Assembly: GCA_002839445.1 (NCBI GenBank) | Contig: PGYB01000009.1 | Location: 124,001 to 188,000 of the forward strand | Source: Candidatus Riflebacteria bacterium HGW-Riflebacteria-1 | Lineage (GTDB): Bacteria > Muiribacteriota > Ozemobacteria > Ozemobacterales > Ozemobacteraceae | Length of the DNA stretch: 64,000 bases | Direction of reading: 5' to 3' | Shown here: positions 34,463 to 43,298 of the stretch, one piece after another | Numbering within the stretch: the first letter of the stretch is position 1 | Layout: every line of letters begins with the position of its first letter | Translations under genes and position numbers: made by a program | The notes under the pieces: generated by a model | What the model saw: the letters and a program-made list of their open reading frames with translations, nothing else | Databases searched by the model: none | What the model was told of the DNA's origin: nothing

Positions 34463-35704
34463 CTAATCTTCTGACGCAATGTCGAAAAAGGGGAAGACGA
34501 TCGAGGAATCGAGCTTATGCCGCATTCTTTCGAGCAGTTGCGCCGGTTGCCCGTATAAAATTTTCGCGGTATCATTAATTTTTACTTCGCTGTACTGACT
34601 GAAATCTATTGCAGATATACGTCGAAACTCATCATTGCCAATCATCATCACGCCCCGATGCGCTACCATCGAAAAATGCTCGGGTTGCATGCTGATGAAT
34701 TGCTCAAAGCAATCGACTTCGGGTTGTGGTTTAAACACTATGAAATCTGCCCTTCGGCCTGGCGTCAGTGTTCCAACCTGTTTTTCTATGCCAAAAATTT
34801 TGGCAGCGTCGCTGGTGGCCATGCGAACCAGGTCTCTGGCGCTGAGGGCCCCATTAAGATGCTCATGGGAATATCTCCAGGCCTTTTTAAGCTCGGCCAG
34901 CAGGTTGCTTGATCCGGTGATCGAGCTATCTGTTCCGATTGTCAGCGGAATCTTGAGCTCGAGAATTTTCTTTATGTCAGGTTGTCTGCCAAAAATGCGT
35001 TCGCTTGAGGTGGGAAGCCAGACAATAGTCGCGCCGCGCGCCGCTATCACCTGGAGTTCAGCCTCTTCAAGGAATGTGCAGTTGACCAGAATCGTATTCT
35101 TGTCGATCGCCCCCATGCGATTAAGCTGCTCCATCTCTTCGCGAATGTCCTGATGTGTGCCTTCGCCGGCGTGAATTATAAAGGGCAGAATGCCATGCGC
35201 CTGTCTGAATTGTTCGCCAGCATTTGATCCCCATTTCAGTTGGTGATGAGACACTGAGTGGGCCATGTAATAGTGTTCGAGCAGTGACACAAGCGGGTGT
35301 CCGGTAAAGGTGCCGGAGACTTCGGCAGGAAAATGGTCGACCACTGTGGTTGCGCCCGAAACCATGTTTTTATACATGCCGATCACATAGAGGTCGGTAA
35401 CCGACAACTTTTGCATTAAACGGTATTCGGGGGTCTCGTGCACGCTTCGGTCCCATTCGAACCAGTTTGCCGCCGGGACTTTGCCAAGGCCGGTCCAGCA
35501 TGAGTCGATCAGGTGATCATGCGAGTTGATCAGCCCGGGAAAAACTATCTGGCCATCAAGATCTACTTCGCTCTCAACTGGTTTGTTGCATTTGCTGCCG
35601 GGTTCGAGCAGATCGTATAAAGAGTCATCCTGTACCAGAAGGTCGCAGTGCTGCAATGACATGTCAGGTTGCAGAACCTGGGCATTGGCAAAAAGCTTGA
35701 ACAT
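34463..35704 (-). CDS. Amidohydrolase-family metal-dependent hydrolase
   Basis: The 413-residue protein follows the cytosine-deaminase/atrazine-hydrolase layout: a small N-terminal beta-sandwich, QIVFPGLINSHDHLIDS with the metal-binding HDH, IIHAGEGTHQDIREEMEQLNR with the next His, ATIVWLPTSSERIFG, the metal-binding Asp in LTIGTDSSITGSSNLLAEL, and a C-terminal return to the sandwich (GTLTPGRRADFIVF). The expected substrate class is a nucleobase or related C-N bond compound, but it is unidentified. It follows the PocR-type gene by 15 bases. Confidence 0.88.
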   Translation of the reverse strand: MFKLFANAQVLQPDMSLQHCDLLVQDDSLYDLLEPGSKCNKPVESEVDLDGQIVFPGLINSHDHLIDSCWTGLGKVPAANWFEWDRSVHETPEYRLMQKLSVTDLYVIGMYKNMVSGATTVVDHFPAEVSGTFTGHPLVSLLEHYYMAHSVSHHQLKWGSNAGEQFRQAHGILPFIIHAGEGTHQDIREEMEQLNRMGAIDKNTILVNCTFLEEAELQVIAARGATIVWLPTSSERIFGRQPDIKKILELKIPLTIGTDSSITGSSNLLAELKKAWRYSHEHLNGALSARDLVRMATSDAAKIFGIEKQVGTLTPGRRADFIVFKPQPEVDCFEQFISMQPEHFSMVAHRGVMMIGNDEFRRISAIDFSQYSEVKINDTAKILYGQPAQLLERMRHKLDSSIVFPFFDIASED

Positions 35705-35719
35705 TGGCAGAATCCTTTG

Positions 35720-36334
35720 CTAAAAACGCCCGAATTGAGGCGTTTCGGTCTTGATCTCTTTCAGAAAAAGCTCCCAGCTTTTGTCAGCAAAAGCCATGCT
35801 GATAAAATGCTGGCCAATCTCTTCGAGATACTGAAGAAAGGTTATGCGCTGCAGATCAGGCTTTAGTGTTCTGACCCTGGCGAAGCTTCTGTAGAACTCT
35901 TCGGTGTCGCGCATGGCCAAAGCAGCTGCGGTATGCCCGAAAAGAGATTCCAGATCAAAATTGCGGTCTTTCTCAATAGGTAGAATTTGCGAGCCGAGAA
36001 GTGTGCCAACCATCTCACCCCTGAATTCAAGCGGCACTGCAAAAATCAGAAAGCCGGCATAGCAGATATTGACGAAAGGAACCTTGCGCCTGAGCAGCCG
36101 GTCTTCGATATTGCGATAGGTTTTTCGGCATCTTTGCCGGCCGCGGTCAGTACCTCTGATTATGCTGCACGGGCCATAGAAATAGTCGGTTTTGCAGACG
36201 ACTTCTCCAGTGGTGGAGCGCAGTGACAGGGCGACACCGAGAAAATGCTCCAGCTTTTTGAGCACTTCAGGAATGTGCCCTGAGGCAAACGAAACGGTAG
36301 TATTCACGTTGCTGACAGTTCTACCCGGCATCAT
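35720..36334 (-). CDS. PocR-type sensory domain protein
   Basis: The 204-residue protein is essentially one PocR-like ligand-binding domain. It has a leading strand with LEHFLGVALSLRSTTGE, a Cys-rich part (YGPCSIIRG, RGRQRCRKTYRN, VNICYAGFLIFAVPLEF), GTLLGSQILP and a C-terminal helical region. In PocR-like proteins such cysteines may bind iron-sulfur or metal, and the domain senses hydrocarbon derivatives. No DNA-binding or kinase domain is attached, so a partner may be needed. The ATG at 36334 has AAAGGA upstream. It sits between ptb and the amidohydrolase gene, suggesting metabolic sensing. Confidence 0.75.
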   Translation of the reverse strand: MMPGRTVSNVNTTVSFASGHIPEVLKKLEHFLGVALSLRSTTGEVVCKTDYFYGPCSIIRGTDRGRQRCRKTYRNIEDRLLRRKVPFVNICYAGFLIFAVPLEFRGEMVGTLLGSQILPIEKDRNFDLESLFGHTAAALAMRDTEEFYRSFARVRTLKPDLQRITFLQYLEEIGQHFISMAFADKSWELFLKEIKTETPQFGRF

Positions 36335-36374
36335 CAAGCTGTCCTTTCACAAGCTGCATTTTTTATGCAGTGTT

Positions 36375-37307
36375 TCAGTTCCTGGTCTGAGAATTGTTTT
36401 CTTTGCCTGTTGATCTCTGCCAGAGCACAATGCCCAGCAGCAGCGAGTTAAACTTGGTGCTGTTGTCATCAGCCCTGGAAGTCAGCACGACCGGGCAGCT
36501 CGCGCCGTAAACCAGTCCGCCCATTGCGGCTTTTACATAGTATTGCAATGCTTTATAAAAGGCGTTGCCGGTATCGAGGCGTGGCACTACAAAAATGTCG
36601 GCGTTGCCCTGAATCTTGCCGTGATACTTCTTGATCTCGGCGGATTCTCGACTTACCGCGAGATCGAAAGATATTGGGCCTTCAACTATCATGTTCTGGC
36701 GGCCGGCTAGGGCTTTGGCGACCTTGTCGCCGAGAACTGTTGAGGGAACTTTTTCAGAAACCTTTTCGTTAGCGGCCAGAAGCGCAACTTTTGGCGCGTG
36801 GTCAGCGAACATGGCGTAGGCTTCGACGGCGTTGTCGATTTCTTTGATCAAGGTTTCTTCATCGGGGGCAATGCACATTGCCGCGTCAGTAAGTATTTTC
36901 AGGCCTGGCTGGCCGGGAAATTCGAAAAAGGTCAGATGCGACAGGATCGGGTTTTTGCGCAAACCTTCGTTAGTGTTCAGAACTGCCTTCAGCAGAGTAG
37001 AGGTTGCTACCATACCTTTCATGAGAATGTCACAGCGCCCTTCGCGCACTTCACGAACGGCTATGGCGCAGGCCTTTTTTTCGTCGGTCTCGTTGATTAT
37101 GCGCACCATTTCGTGGCGTGCGATCTCGCCATACATGGTCTTGATCTGTTCGGTATCGCCGATGAGGGTCGCCTGAAGAATGCCGGTTTTTACGGCATGA
37201 CAGATGGCATAGGCGCAGGCGTCATCATTGGCTAATGGCACAGCAACGCGGCACTTCTGACCCGGGTTGAGGGTGCTTACCAGACTGCTGAAAAAACTTT
37301 CGCTCAT
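36375..37307 (-). CDS. ptb: Phosphate butyryltransferase (PTA/PTB family)
   Basis: The 310-residue protein has the phosphotransacetylase fold: CRVAVPLANDDACAYAICHAV at the start, LIGDTEQIK, GRCDILMKGMVATSTLLKAVLN, VALLAANEKVSEKVPST, GNADIFVVPRLDTGNAFYKALQYYV and ASCPVVLTSRADDN. Its length and sequence fit the butyryl- rather than acetyl-specific group. The enzyme swaps butyryl-CoA and butyryl phosphate. GGAG lies nine bases before the ATG. It follows buk after 27 bases and together they form the ptb-buk route to ATP and butyrate, or the reverse for butyrate uptake. Confidence 0.9.
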   Translation of the reverse strand: MSESFFSSLVSTLNPGQKCRVAVPLANDDACAYAICHAVKTGILQATLIGDTEQIKTMYGEIARHEMVRIINETDEKKACAIAVREVREGRCDILMKGMVATSTLLKAVLNTNEGLRKNPILSHLTFFEFPGQPGLKILTDAAMCIAPDEETLIKEIDNAVEAYAMFADHAPKVALLAANEKVSEKVPSTVLGDKVAKALAGRQNMIVEGPISFDLAVSRESAEIKKYHGKIQGNADIFVVPRLDTGNAFYKALQYYVKAAMGGLVYGASCPVVLTSRADDNSTKFNSLLLGIVLWQRSTGKENNSQTRN

Positions 37308-37334
37308 GTTTTTTTCTCCATTCTCTAAAGATCG

Positions 37335-38411
37335 TTACGCCGTGTATTCGCGAGGTTCAGTTTCGTTGCGCAAAACACGCAGGGCGCCCATGGCAAGCGC
37401 AGAAAGCTCGTCTTCGCCGGGAACGACGTGAACAGGAGCGAAGGATTTTACATAGCTGGTTACGTTTTCGACCAGCAGAGGGCATTTGGCGCCGCCGCCG
37501 GTGATTATGATGCGGCGCACCTGGCCGCGCAGAACGGCAACGTAGGCGCCGATTTCCTTGGCGATCTGGTAACACATCGCGTCGAACACTTCCTGACAGG
37601 CTTTATCGCCGTCGTTTATACGGTTTTCAACTTCCATCAGGCTGCTGGTGCCAAGGTGGTTTACCAGGCCGCCACGGCCTACCAGAAGCTTTTTGATTTC
37701 GGCGTGCGTGTATTTGCCTGAAAAACAGAGGTTGACCAGCTGGATTGTCGGCAGTGCCCCTGAACGCTCTGGCGTAAAAGGCCCGGCTTCGAGCCCGTTG
37801 CTTACGTCAATGCAGCGGCCGCGTTCTATAGCCGATACTGAAATGCCGCCACCAATATGGGCGACGACAAAATTATCTTCAGAAATTTCAAAGCCTTCGT
37901 TCTTGCAGGTCTGGCGCACGACAGCCATAACATTCAGCGCGTGCCAGATTGGTACGCGCGGCATTTCTTTGAGCCCGGAATATCGCGCTAACGTCTGGTA
38001 TTCATCAACAACGACCGGATCGACGATGAACGATGGTATGCTGAAATCTTTGGTGAACGTGTGTGCCAGCAGCGCTCCCATGTTACTGGCGTGTTCGCCG
38101 TAACGCGCGCTCTGCAGATCTTCAAGAATAGAAGGGGTAACGCGATAAGTGCCGCTTGGGATGGGCTTAAGCAGGCCACCGCGGCCAACGACTGCCGAAA
38201 GAGTGTGCGGCTTGACATTATGCTCAACCAGAAATTCGTCAATGCCGAGTCTGCGATAATCAACCTGGTCATTGGTCTTGGGAAAGCGCGCCAGCTCTTC
38301 TGACGAATAGTTGATCTTTTTCTCGGCGATCATTTTTTCGTTTTCAAAAAGTCCCAGTTTGCTGGAAGTAGAGCCGGGATTAACTACAAGAATCTTGAAA
38401 ACTTCACTCAT
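37335..38411 (-). CDS. buk: Butyrate kinase
   Basis: The 358-residue protein is an acetokinase-family enzyme with FKILVVNPGSTSSKLGLFENEK, a butyrate-kinase start, GGLLKPIPSGTYRV, ISVSAIERGRCIDVSNGLEAGPFTPERSGALP, and IIITGGGAKCP. It makes ATP from butyryl phosphate, or the reverse. The ATG at 38411 has AGGA nine bases upstream; an upstream in-frame ATG at 38480 would add residues not present in the family. It is the first gene of ptb-buk. Confidence 0.93.
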   Translation of the reverse strand: MSEVFKILVVNPGSTSSKLGLFENEKMIAEKKINYSSEELARFPKTNDQVDYRRLGIDEFLVEHNVKPHTLSAVVGRGGLLKPIPSGTYRVTPSILEDLQSARYGEHASNMGALLAHTFTKDFSIPSFIVDPVVVDEYQTLARYSGLKEMPRVPIWHALNVMAVVRQTCKNEGFEISEDNFVVAHIGGGISVSAIERGRCIDVSNGLEAGPFTPERSGALPTIQLVNLCFSGKYTHAEIKKLLVGRGGLVNHLGTSSLMEVENRINDGDKACQEVFDAMCYQIAKEIGAYVAVLRGQVRRIIITGGGAKCPLLVENVTSYVKSFAPVHVVPGEDELSALAMGALRVLRNETEPREYTA

Positions 38412-38509
38412 CTGTCGATTCCTTTCCGGGGTCATGCTTGTATATGCAAAGATGTTAGCATCGCACTCATCTGCTGTCAACGAAAGCGCAAAAAAGTCAT
38501 AAGACTGCG

Positions 38510-39160
38510 TCAGACGGTAAAAGAATCGCTGAAAAAAGGATTTTCGGCCTGTTCTTCGGCGATTCGGGTTTCGGGGCCATGCCCCGGGAAAACGTAGCGA
38601 TCAGACAACGTAAAGATTTTGTCTTTAATCGCCTTGATCAGCTGCCTGCCATCACCACCCGGAAAGTCAGAGCGCCCAATCGAGCCGGCAAAAAGAGTGT
38701 CTCCTGAAAAAACCATGCCGGGGAAGACCAGTATCAGACCGCCTGGCGTGTGCCCTGGAACAGAAACAATCTCGCCGCCCGGGCCAAACACGTCTTTGTC
38801 CTTGAGAATGATCTCAGCGTCTTTGAGTGCTATTGAGTCGCCAATATATGATGAAAGGTTCAGGTCGGGATCGCCGAGCATGGGCGCGTCTTCCTGAGAT
38901 ATTGCCACCCGGCAGCCGCTCAGCCGGGTACGAAAATATTCGACACCAGCCAGATGGTCAGCGTGACCGTGTGTGAGAAAAATGGTTGTCTCGTTGAAGC
39001 CAAGCTCTATTACCCGGTTCAGCAGAGTGGGGGATTCTTCGGCGGGGTCTATGATAAGCGCCTTGTCGCTGCCGGTTTCGTAGACCAGGTAGGTGTTTAC
39101 CTGCAGTGACCCGAGAATGAAGCGCTCGCACGTAAGATTTTTGCTTTTAAAAGTAACCAG
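38510..39160 (-). CDS. MBL-fold hydrolase (GloB-like), probable CTG start
   Basis: The 216-residue protein has a metallo-beta-lactamase fold with SLQVNTYLVYETGSDKALIIDP, the metal site THGHADHLAG, SVPGHTPGGLILVFPG and KDKIFTLSDRYVFPGHGPET, typical of hydroxyacylglutathione-hydrolase-like enzymes that hydrolyse thioesters. In the reading frame the first ATG/GTG/TTG codon is a GTG at 38908, which would remove the metal site. Upstream the frame is open to a TAA and contains a CTG at 39160, placed eight bases after AAAGGA, which I take as the start. The sequence after it (VTFKSKNLTCERFILGS) matches the normal fold start. It follows hpt by 12 bases. Confidence 0.85.
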   Translation of the reverse strand: MVTFKSKNLTCERFILGSLQVNTYLVYETGSDKALIIDPAEESPTLLNRVIELGFNETTIFLTHGHADHLAGVEYFRTRLSGCRVAISQEDAPMLGDPDLNLSSYIGDSIALKDAEIILKDKDVFGPGGEIVSVPGHTPGGLILVFPGMVFSGDTLFAGSIGRSDFPGGDGRQLIKAIKDKIFTLSDRYVFPGHGPETRIAEEQAENPFFSDSFTV

Positions 39161-39172
39161 ATGTAATATCCT

Positions 39173-39727
39173 TTATTCAGAGTATTCGGGCTTTACGACT
39201 CCAATATAGGGAAGATTGCGCAGGTATCCCTTGAAGTCTAACCCGTAGCCGACAACAAATTCGTCTTCGAGAGTAAAGCCGCAATAGTCGATTTTTACGC
39301 ACTGCTGCTGGTTCGATGGCTTGTGGCACAATACACAGATCTTGATGCTGGCAGGTTTGCGGTCGCGCAGTATTTTGACAAGATAAGACATGGTCAGGCC
39401 CGAGTCTATAATATCTTCTACGATCAGAACGTGCTTGCCTTCGATGCTCTCGGACAGGTCTTTTTCGATTTTTACTATGCCCGAGCTCTGGGTGGAATGT
39501 CCATAGCTGCTTACCGCCATGAAATCAAGCTTCTGCAGCAGATCTATGCTGCGGCAAAGGTCAGAGGTAAACAGAAAGGCGCCCTTGAGAATGCAGATGA
39601 CGACCAGTTCCCGTCCAGCGTAATCTTTGCTGATCTGCGAACCAAGTTCGGCGATTCTCTGCTGTATTGCAACCGGGTCGATAAGCACCCTGGCAATGTG
39701 TTTGTCGAGTTTGATTTTGTCAGACAT
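39173..39727 (-). CDS. hpt: Hypoxanthine phosphoribosyltransferase
   Basis: The 184-residue protein is a type I phosphoribosyltransferase for purine salvage: [17 protein letters not shown], then the PRPP-binding loop [17 protein letters not shown], and [19 protein letters not shown] near the end. The ATG at 39727 overlaps the stop of the sugar-epimerase gene by eight bases (ATGTCTGA), so translation is likely coupled. An upstream ATG at 39865 would add 46 residues that belong to the neighbour's reading space and is not used. It converts hypoxanthine or guanine and PRPP to the nucleotide. Confidence 0.95.
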   Translation of the reverse strand: MSDKIKLDKHIARVLIDPVAIQQRIAELGSQISKDYAGRELVVICILKGAFLFTSDLCRSIDLLQKLDFMAVSSYGHSTQSSGIVKIEKDLSESIEGKHVLIVEDIIDSGLTMSYLVKILRDRKPASIKICVLCHKPSNQQQCVKIDYCGFTLEDEFVVGYGLDFKGYLRNLPYIGVVKPEYSE

Positions 39728-40649
39728 TGATTTTAGCCCACTCCAGTGTTTTTTTAAGACCTTCTTCGAGAGAGACTTCGGGCTCCCATTGTATGAGCGC
39801 CCTTGCCCGCGAAATGTCGGGTTGGCGGCGTTTGGGGTCATCCTGCGGTAACGGGCCGAATTCAAGTTTTGCGCTGGACCCGGTTAGCGTTATTATTCTT
39901 TCGGCAAATTCTCGTATGGTTATTTCAGCAGGGTTGCCGAGGTTGATCGGGTTCTGGTCGCTCTGTTCCATCACTTTGATCATGCCGCGCACGAGATCGC
40001 TGACATAGCAGAAACTGCGGGTCTGGCTGCCGTTGCCGTAGACCGAAAGATTCTCGCCTCTGAGCGCCTGCGAAATGAATGCCGGCACTACTCGCCCGTC
40101 ATTAAGGCGCATGCGTGGCCCATAGGTGTTAAAGATTCTTATGATTCTGGTATCTACGTTATGAAAGTCACGATAAGCAACCACCAGAGCTTCAGCAAAT
40201 CGCTTTGACTCATCGTAGCAACCACGTGGCCCGACCGGGTTTACGTTGCCCCAGTAACCTTCGTGCTGCGGGTGTATTTCGGGATCGCCGTATACTTCAG
40301 ATGTTGAGGCAAGCAGAATGCGGGCATTCTGTGCCTTGGCCATGCCAAGCAGGTTGTGCGTGCCGAGCGCGCCAACTTTAAGCGTCTGAATTGGCAGTTT
40401 CTGGTAATCGATCGGGCTGGCAGGTGAGGCGAGGTGATAAATACGCTCGATTTTTTCCGCAAGAAAAATTGGCTTGGTGATGTCGTGCTCGACTATGTGC
40501 AGGTTCTCAGATTGCGCCAGGTGCTCAAGGTTTTTGCGTGAGCCGGTGATAAAATTGTCGATAACTACGACTTTGTGGCCCTGTAACAGGAGTGATTCGG
40601 TGAGATGTGAGCCGATAAAGCCGGCCCCGCCTGTAACAACTATTCGCAT
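39720..40649 (-). CDS. UDP-glucuronate decarboxylase-type sugar epimerase
   Basis: The 309-residue SDR protein has [20 protein letters not shown] at the NAD-binding start, HLASPASP, the catalytic Ser in [10 protein letters not shown] and YDESK (YxxxK). [19 protein letters not shown] and AFISQAL follow. This sequence pattern is typical of UDP-glucuronic acid decarboxylases, which make UDP-xylose. Other NAD-dependent nucleotide-sugar epimerases are possible. It would feed surface-sugar synthesis. It is the first gene of the minus-strand run. Confidence 0.9.
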   Translation of the reverse strand: MRIVVTGGAGFIGSHLTESLLLQGHKVVVIDNFITGSRKNLEHLAQSENLHIVEHDITKPIFLAEKIERIYHLASPASPIDYQKLPIQTLKVGALGTHNLLGMAKAQNARILLASTSEVYGDPEIHPQHEGYWGNVNPVGPRGCYDESKRFAEALVVAYRDFHNVDTRIIRIFNTYGPRMRLNDGRVVPAFISQALRGENLSVYGNGSQTRSFCYVSDLVRGMIKVMEQSDQNPINLGNPAEITIREFAERIITLTGSSAKLEFGPLPQDDPKRRQPDISRARALIQWEPEVSLEEGLKKTLEWAKINV

Positions 40650-40726
40650 GAATTGCCCCCTGTCTTTAGCTGAAATCAGTTAACCATCAACCATTTAAAA
40701 GGTCAAGACGAAATTTGGAACCTTTT

Positions 40727-40755
40727 TTTACAGACAGCGGTCAATAAAGTTGAAT
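40727..40755 (+). promoter_or_regulatory. Candidate promoter of the HtrA gene
   Basis: TTTACA (40727-40732) and TTGAAT (40750-40755) are spaced by 17 bases and lie 19 bases before the ATG at 40775, with AGGAGG as ribosome-binding site. The match is only moderate, so the assignment is provisional. The 125-bp gap is divergent, with the sugar-epimerase gene on the other side. Confidence 0.45.
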
Positions 40756-40774
40756 GTAAAACAGGAGGCGTAAT

Positions 40775-42241
40775 ATGAAATACAGGTTCGCAGCTATTTT
40801 TATTGCAATTGCCTTGCTGACGGTTTCGGTCAGCGAGGTCAGGGCGGTTTCGTCTGGACTTGAGGTTGCCGAGTCGATGCAGCAGGCCTTTGTTAATGTT
40901 GCAAGAACACTTAAGCCAAGTGTCGTTAACATCCAGGTTGAAAAGACTGTCAGCGGTGGTATTCGCTGGAGCGATCCGGGCGGTGGCCAGCAAGGTGACG
41001 TCGAAGAGTTCTTTAAACACTTTTTTCGTGGCCCGCAGCGCTCAAGACCAGAGGAATTCAAGACGCAGGGTGCCGGCTCAGGGCTTATAATCAACAGTGA
41101 TGGAACAATTCTCACCAACAACCACGTTGTCAAAGACTCATCGAAGCTGAGAGTTAAACTGCACGACGGCAGAGAGCTTGACGCTGAGATTGTCGGGCAG
41201 GACCCGCAGACCGACCTTGCGGTGATCAGGGTAAAATCTGACAAGCCGTTACTGGCTGCAGAGTTTGCCAATTCTGACGAGGTTGAAGCGGGTCAGTGGT
41301 GCATCGCGGTAGGTAATCCGCTGGGCCTTGAGCAGACGGTTACGGTTGGAGTCGTGAGTGCGGTCGGTCGATCAGGCATAGGAGCCACAGCCATCGAAGA
41401 CTTTATTCAGACTGATGCCAGCATCAACCCGGGTAATTCTGGTGGCCCTCTGGTAAACCTTAAGGGCAAGGTTATTGGCATAAACACATTGATTTTTAAC
41501 GCGCCCGGCTCGGGTATCGGTTTTGCTATTCCATCAAAAATGGCTTCGAGAATTGCTTTGCAGATTGCCACCGGTGGCAAGGTTCAGCGACCATATATCG
41601 GTATCAGCATGCAGGCTGTTACTGACGAGCTTGCCGGTCATTTTAGCCTCAAAGATCGCGATGGCGCAGTGGTAATGCAGGTCGCTGCCGGCGGGCCGGC
41701 TTCTAAGTCTGGTATCAGAGCCATGGATATTATTCGCAAGATCGATGGAAACATAATGAAAAGCACAAACGATGTGCAAAAATACATTCTGGGCCGTGAC
41801 GTAGGAGTAGAAGTTAACATTGAACTTCTGCGCAACGGCAGGACTGAGAATCTCAGGGTTCCGCTGGAACAGATGCCAGACGCTTATGGTCTTGCGCCAT
41901 CAGAAAGTGTGCCGGTTCGACCCGGTCTTAAGGGCGGCGAGGGGAAAATGGAAGAGTTTGGCTTGAGTCTGCAGAATATGACGCCCGAGCTGGCGCGTTC
42001 GCTCGGGACTGAGAGCAGGGATGGTCTAGTGGTCACTAACGTTCGCAGCGGTTCGCCGGCTGAAAAGGCCGGGCTCAAGTCTGGCGATGTCATAACCCAG
42101 ATCAATGGAGTCGAAATCAAAGACAAAAAAGATGCTGAAGCTGCCTTGAAAGAGGGTAACAAAAATGACAGTTCGGTCTTTCTTATCAACCGTGCTGGCT
42201 CTCCCATGTTTCTGGTAATGCAACTTGCAAAGAAAGACTGA
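40775..42241 (+). CDS. HtrA/DegP-type serine protease with two PDZ domains
   Basis: The 488-residue periplasmic protease has a signal peptide (core AAIFIAIALLTVSVS), the trypsin-like domain with ILTNNHVVKDS (His), DPQTDLAVIRV (Asp) and INPGNSGGPLVNLKG (Ser) and the VGNPLGLEQTVTVGVVSAVGR loop, then two PDZ domains (about 270-365 and 385-480; GIRAMDIIRKID and GLKSGDVITQIN). These proteases degrade or refold misfolded envelope proteins. The signal peptide and PDZ pair point to a DegP/DegQ-like form. The gene stands alone and ends at an intrinsic terminator. Confidence 0.94.
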   Translation: MKYRFAAIFIAIALLTVSVSEVRAVSSGLEVAESMQQAFVNVARTLKPSVVNIQVEKTVSGGIRWSDPGGGQQGDVEEFFKHFFRGPQRSRPEEFKTQGAGSGLIINSDGTILTNNHVVKDSSKLRVKLHDGRELDAEIVGQDPQTDLAVIRVKSDKPLLAAEFANSDEVEAGQWCIAVGNPLGLEQTVTVGVVSAVGRSGIGATAIEDFIQTDASINPGNSGGPLVNLKGKVIGINTLIFNAPGSGIGFAIPSKMASRIALQIATGGKVQRPYIGISMQAVTDELAGHFSLKDRDGAVVMQVAAGGPASKSGIRAMDIIRKIDGNIMKSTNDVQKYILGRDVGVEVNIELLRNGRTENLRVPLEQMPDAYGLAPSESVPVRPGLKGGEGKMEEFGLSLQNMTPELARSLGTESRDGLVVTNVRSGSPAEKAGLKSGDVITQINGVEIKDKKDAEAALKEGNKNDSSVFLINRAGSPMFLVMQLAKKD

Positions 42242-42270
42242 CGCGTAACAGTTGCTTACACAATAATCGA

Positions 42271-42305
42271 GGCTGCTCCGGGTGTGGAGCGGCCTTTTCT
42301 TTTTT
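42271..42305 (+). terminator. Intrinsic terminator of the HtrA gene
   Basis: GGCTGCTCC (42271-42279) pairs with GGAGCGGCC (42286-42294) with one G-T wobble and a six-base loop, then TTTTCTTTTTT. Confidence 0.85.
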
Positions 42306-42388
42306 GTTGTGCTAGATTTTGGGGGCTTCAGCAAAACTCTATGGCTGCCGATAGCTAATCTGCAAAGATATCGCAGGGAGTTGAAGGT

Positions 42389-42547
42389 ATGTTAAGAGAA
42401 CTGACCATAGCCATTGCCTTAACCGTAATATTTTCGATCGGTGTTGGCATACTCTTCGTAAGAACACTTATAGAGATGCTTGAGCTCTTTTTTAATGGTG
42501 AAATTGACAAAAACGAGCCGGCGCCATCAAAGGGCCGAAACAAATAG
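42389..42547 (+). CDS. Small membrane protein (52 residues)
   Basis: A short frame MLRELTIAIALTVIFSIGVG continues through a hydrophobic helix (about 5-27) into an acidic, lysine- and proline-rich tail ending SKGRNK. GGGAG and AAGG sit upstream of the ATG. It has the look of a genuine small membrane protein: one clean hydrophobic segment and a charged tail. It lies between the HtrA terminator and the convergent membrane-protein gene, whose stop is adjacent. The function is unknown. Confidence 0.55.
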   Translation: MLRELTIAIALTVIFSIGVGILFVRTLIEMLELFFNGEIDKNEPAPSKGRNK

Positions 42548-43162
42548 TCAGTTGCGCAGGGTTCCGTGGATTGAGCAGTGAAAAAGTCTTCTTCCATCTT
42601 TGTAGATGATAGAATAATTGCCGCCACGCGGGCATTCCGGGATTTCCTGCAGCGCACCAATTTCTATAAGCTTTTCAGCGTTGAATTTAGTCATGCGCGT
42701 ATTGCTCTTGCGGTCGAAAAAAAGCACTGCCAGAATCAATGAACGCATGCGGGCAAAACATTTTACCCGAAAATCTTTCTCATACTCTTCGACCTTATTG
42801 AGCGACTCCTGGTAGTCGGTTCTGGCGCGATTATATGTTTTGAAAAGCTCGCGGTCTTTTTGTATATTGATTTTTGTCGTGTCGCCCTGCGATATTTTTT
42901 GCACCAGGTCTAGATATGAAGTCTGATACTGTTGATGCACTTCCTGTATTCTGAGTTGCTCAAACAGGGTGCGCTCGCCTTCGTCGTCGATTGTTACCGG
43001 GCGGCCCCTGTGCGCATCGAGGTCAAACTCTGGCACTGGAGTTCTCCATTGTAACCAGGATGCGCCAAATGCAAAAACAGCCAGGAAGACAAAAATCATC
43101 CCCAGCCAGTACAGGCCCTGTCCAGAAAAAATTTCTTTTCTATTCACGTTATTCAGGTTCAC
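42548..43162 (-). CDS. Membrane protein with pilin-like CPxGGxY/CSxHG tail
   Basis: The 204-residue protein has a membrane segment (about 16-37, LYWLGMIFVFLAVFAFGASWL), a helical charged middle, and a Cys-containing end: CPRGGNYS at 177-184 and CSIHG at 196-200. This end motif is common in the globular C-terminus of type IV pilins and pilin-like proteins, but no prepilin signal is present at the N-terminus. It may be a non-cleaved relative of a pilus or fimbrial component. Its relation to the CpaE-like gene downstream (divergent) is only positional. Confidence 0.7.
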   Translation of the reverse strand: MNLNNVNRKEIFSGQGLYWLGMIFVFLAVFAFGASWLQWRTPVPEFDLDAHRGRPVTIDDEGERTLFEQLRIQEVHQQYQTSYLDLVQKISQGDTTKINIQKDRELFKTYNRARTDYQESLNKVEEYEKDFRVKCFARMRSLILAVLFFDRKSNTRMTKFNAEKLIEIGALQEIPECPRGGNYSIIYKDGRRLFHCSIHGTLRN

Positions 43163-43236
43163 ATCATAATATCTTTGTTGGCAGGTGTCAATTACAAGTC
43201 GCTTGACGCGCGGGAGAAAAATGTTTTTTTATGAAT

Positions 43237-43266
43237 TTGGACTCTCAGTAATTCTTATGTTATAAT
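43237..43266 (+). promoter_or_regulatory. Strong sigma70-like promoter of the FHA-CpaE/kinase block
   Basis: TTGGAC (43237-43242) and a perfect TATAAT (43261-43266) with an 18-base spacer lie 32 bp before the ATG at 43299, followed by GGGGGGAAG as ribosome-binding site. Confidence 0.6.
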
Positions 43267-43298
43267 CCGGGTTTATAAGTACACGGGGGGAAGTAAAA

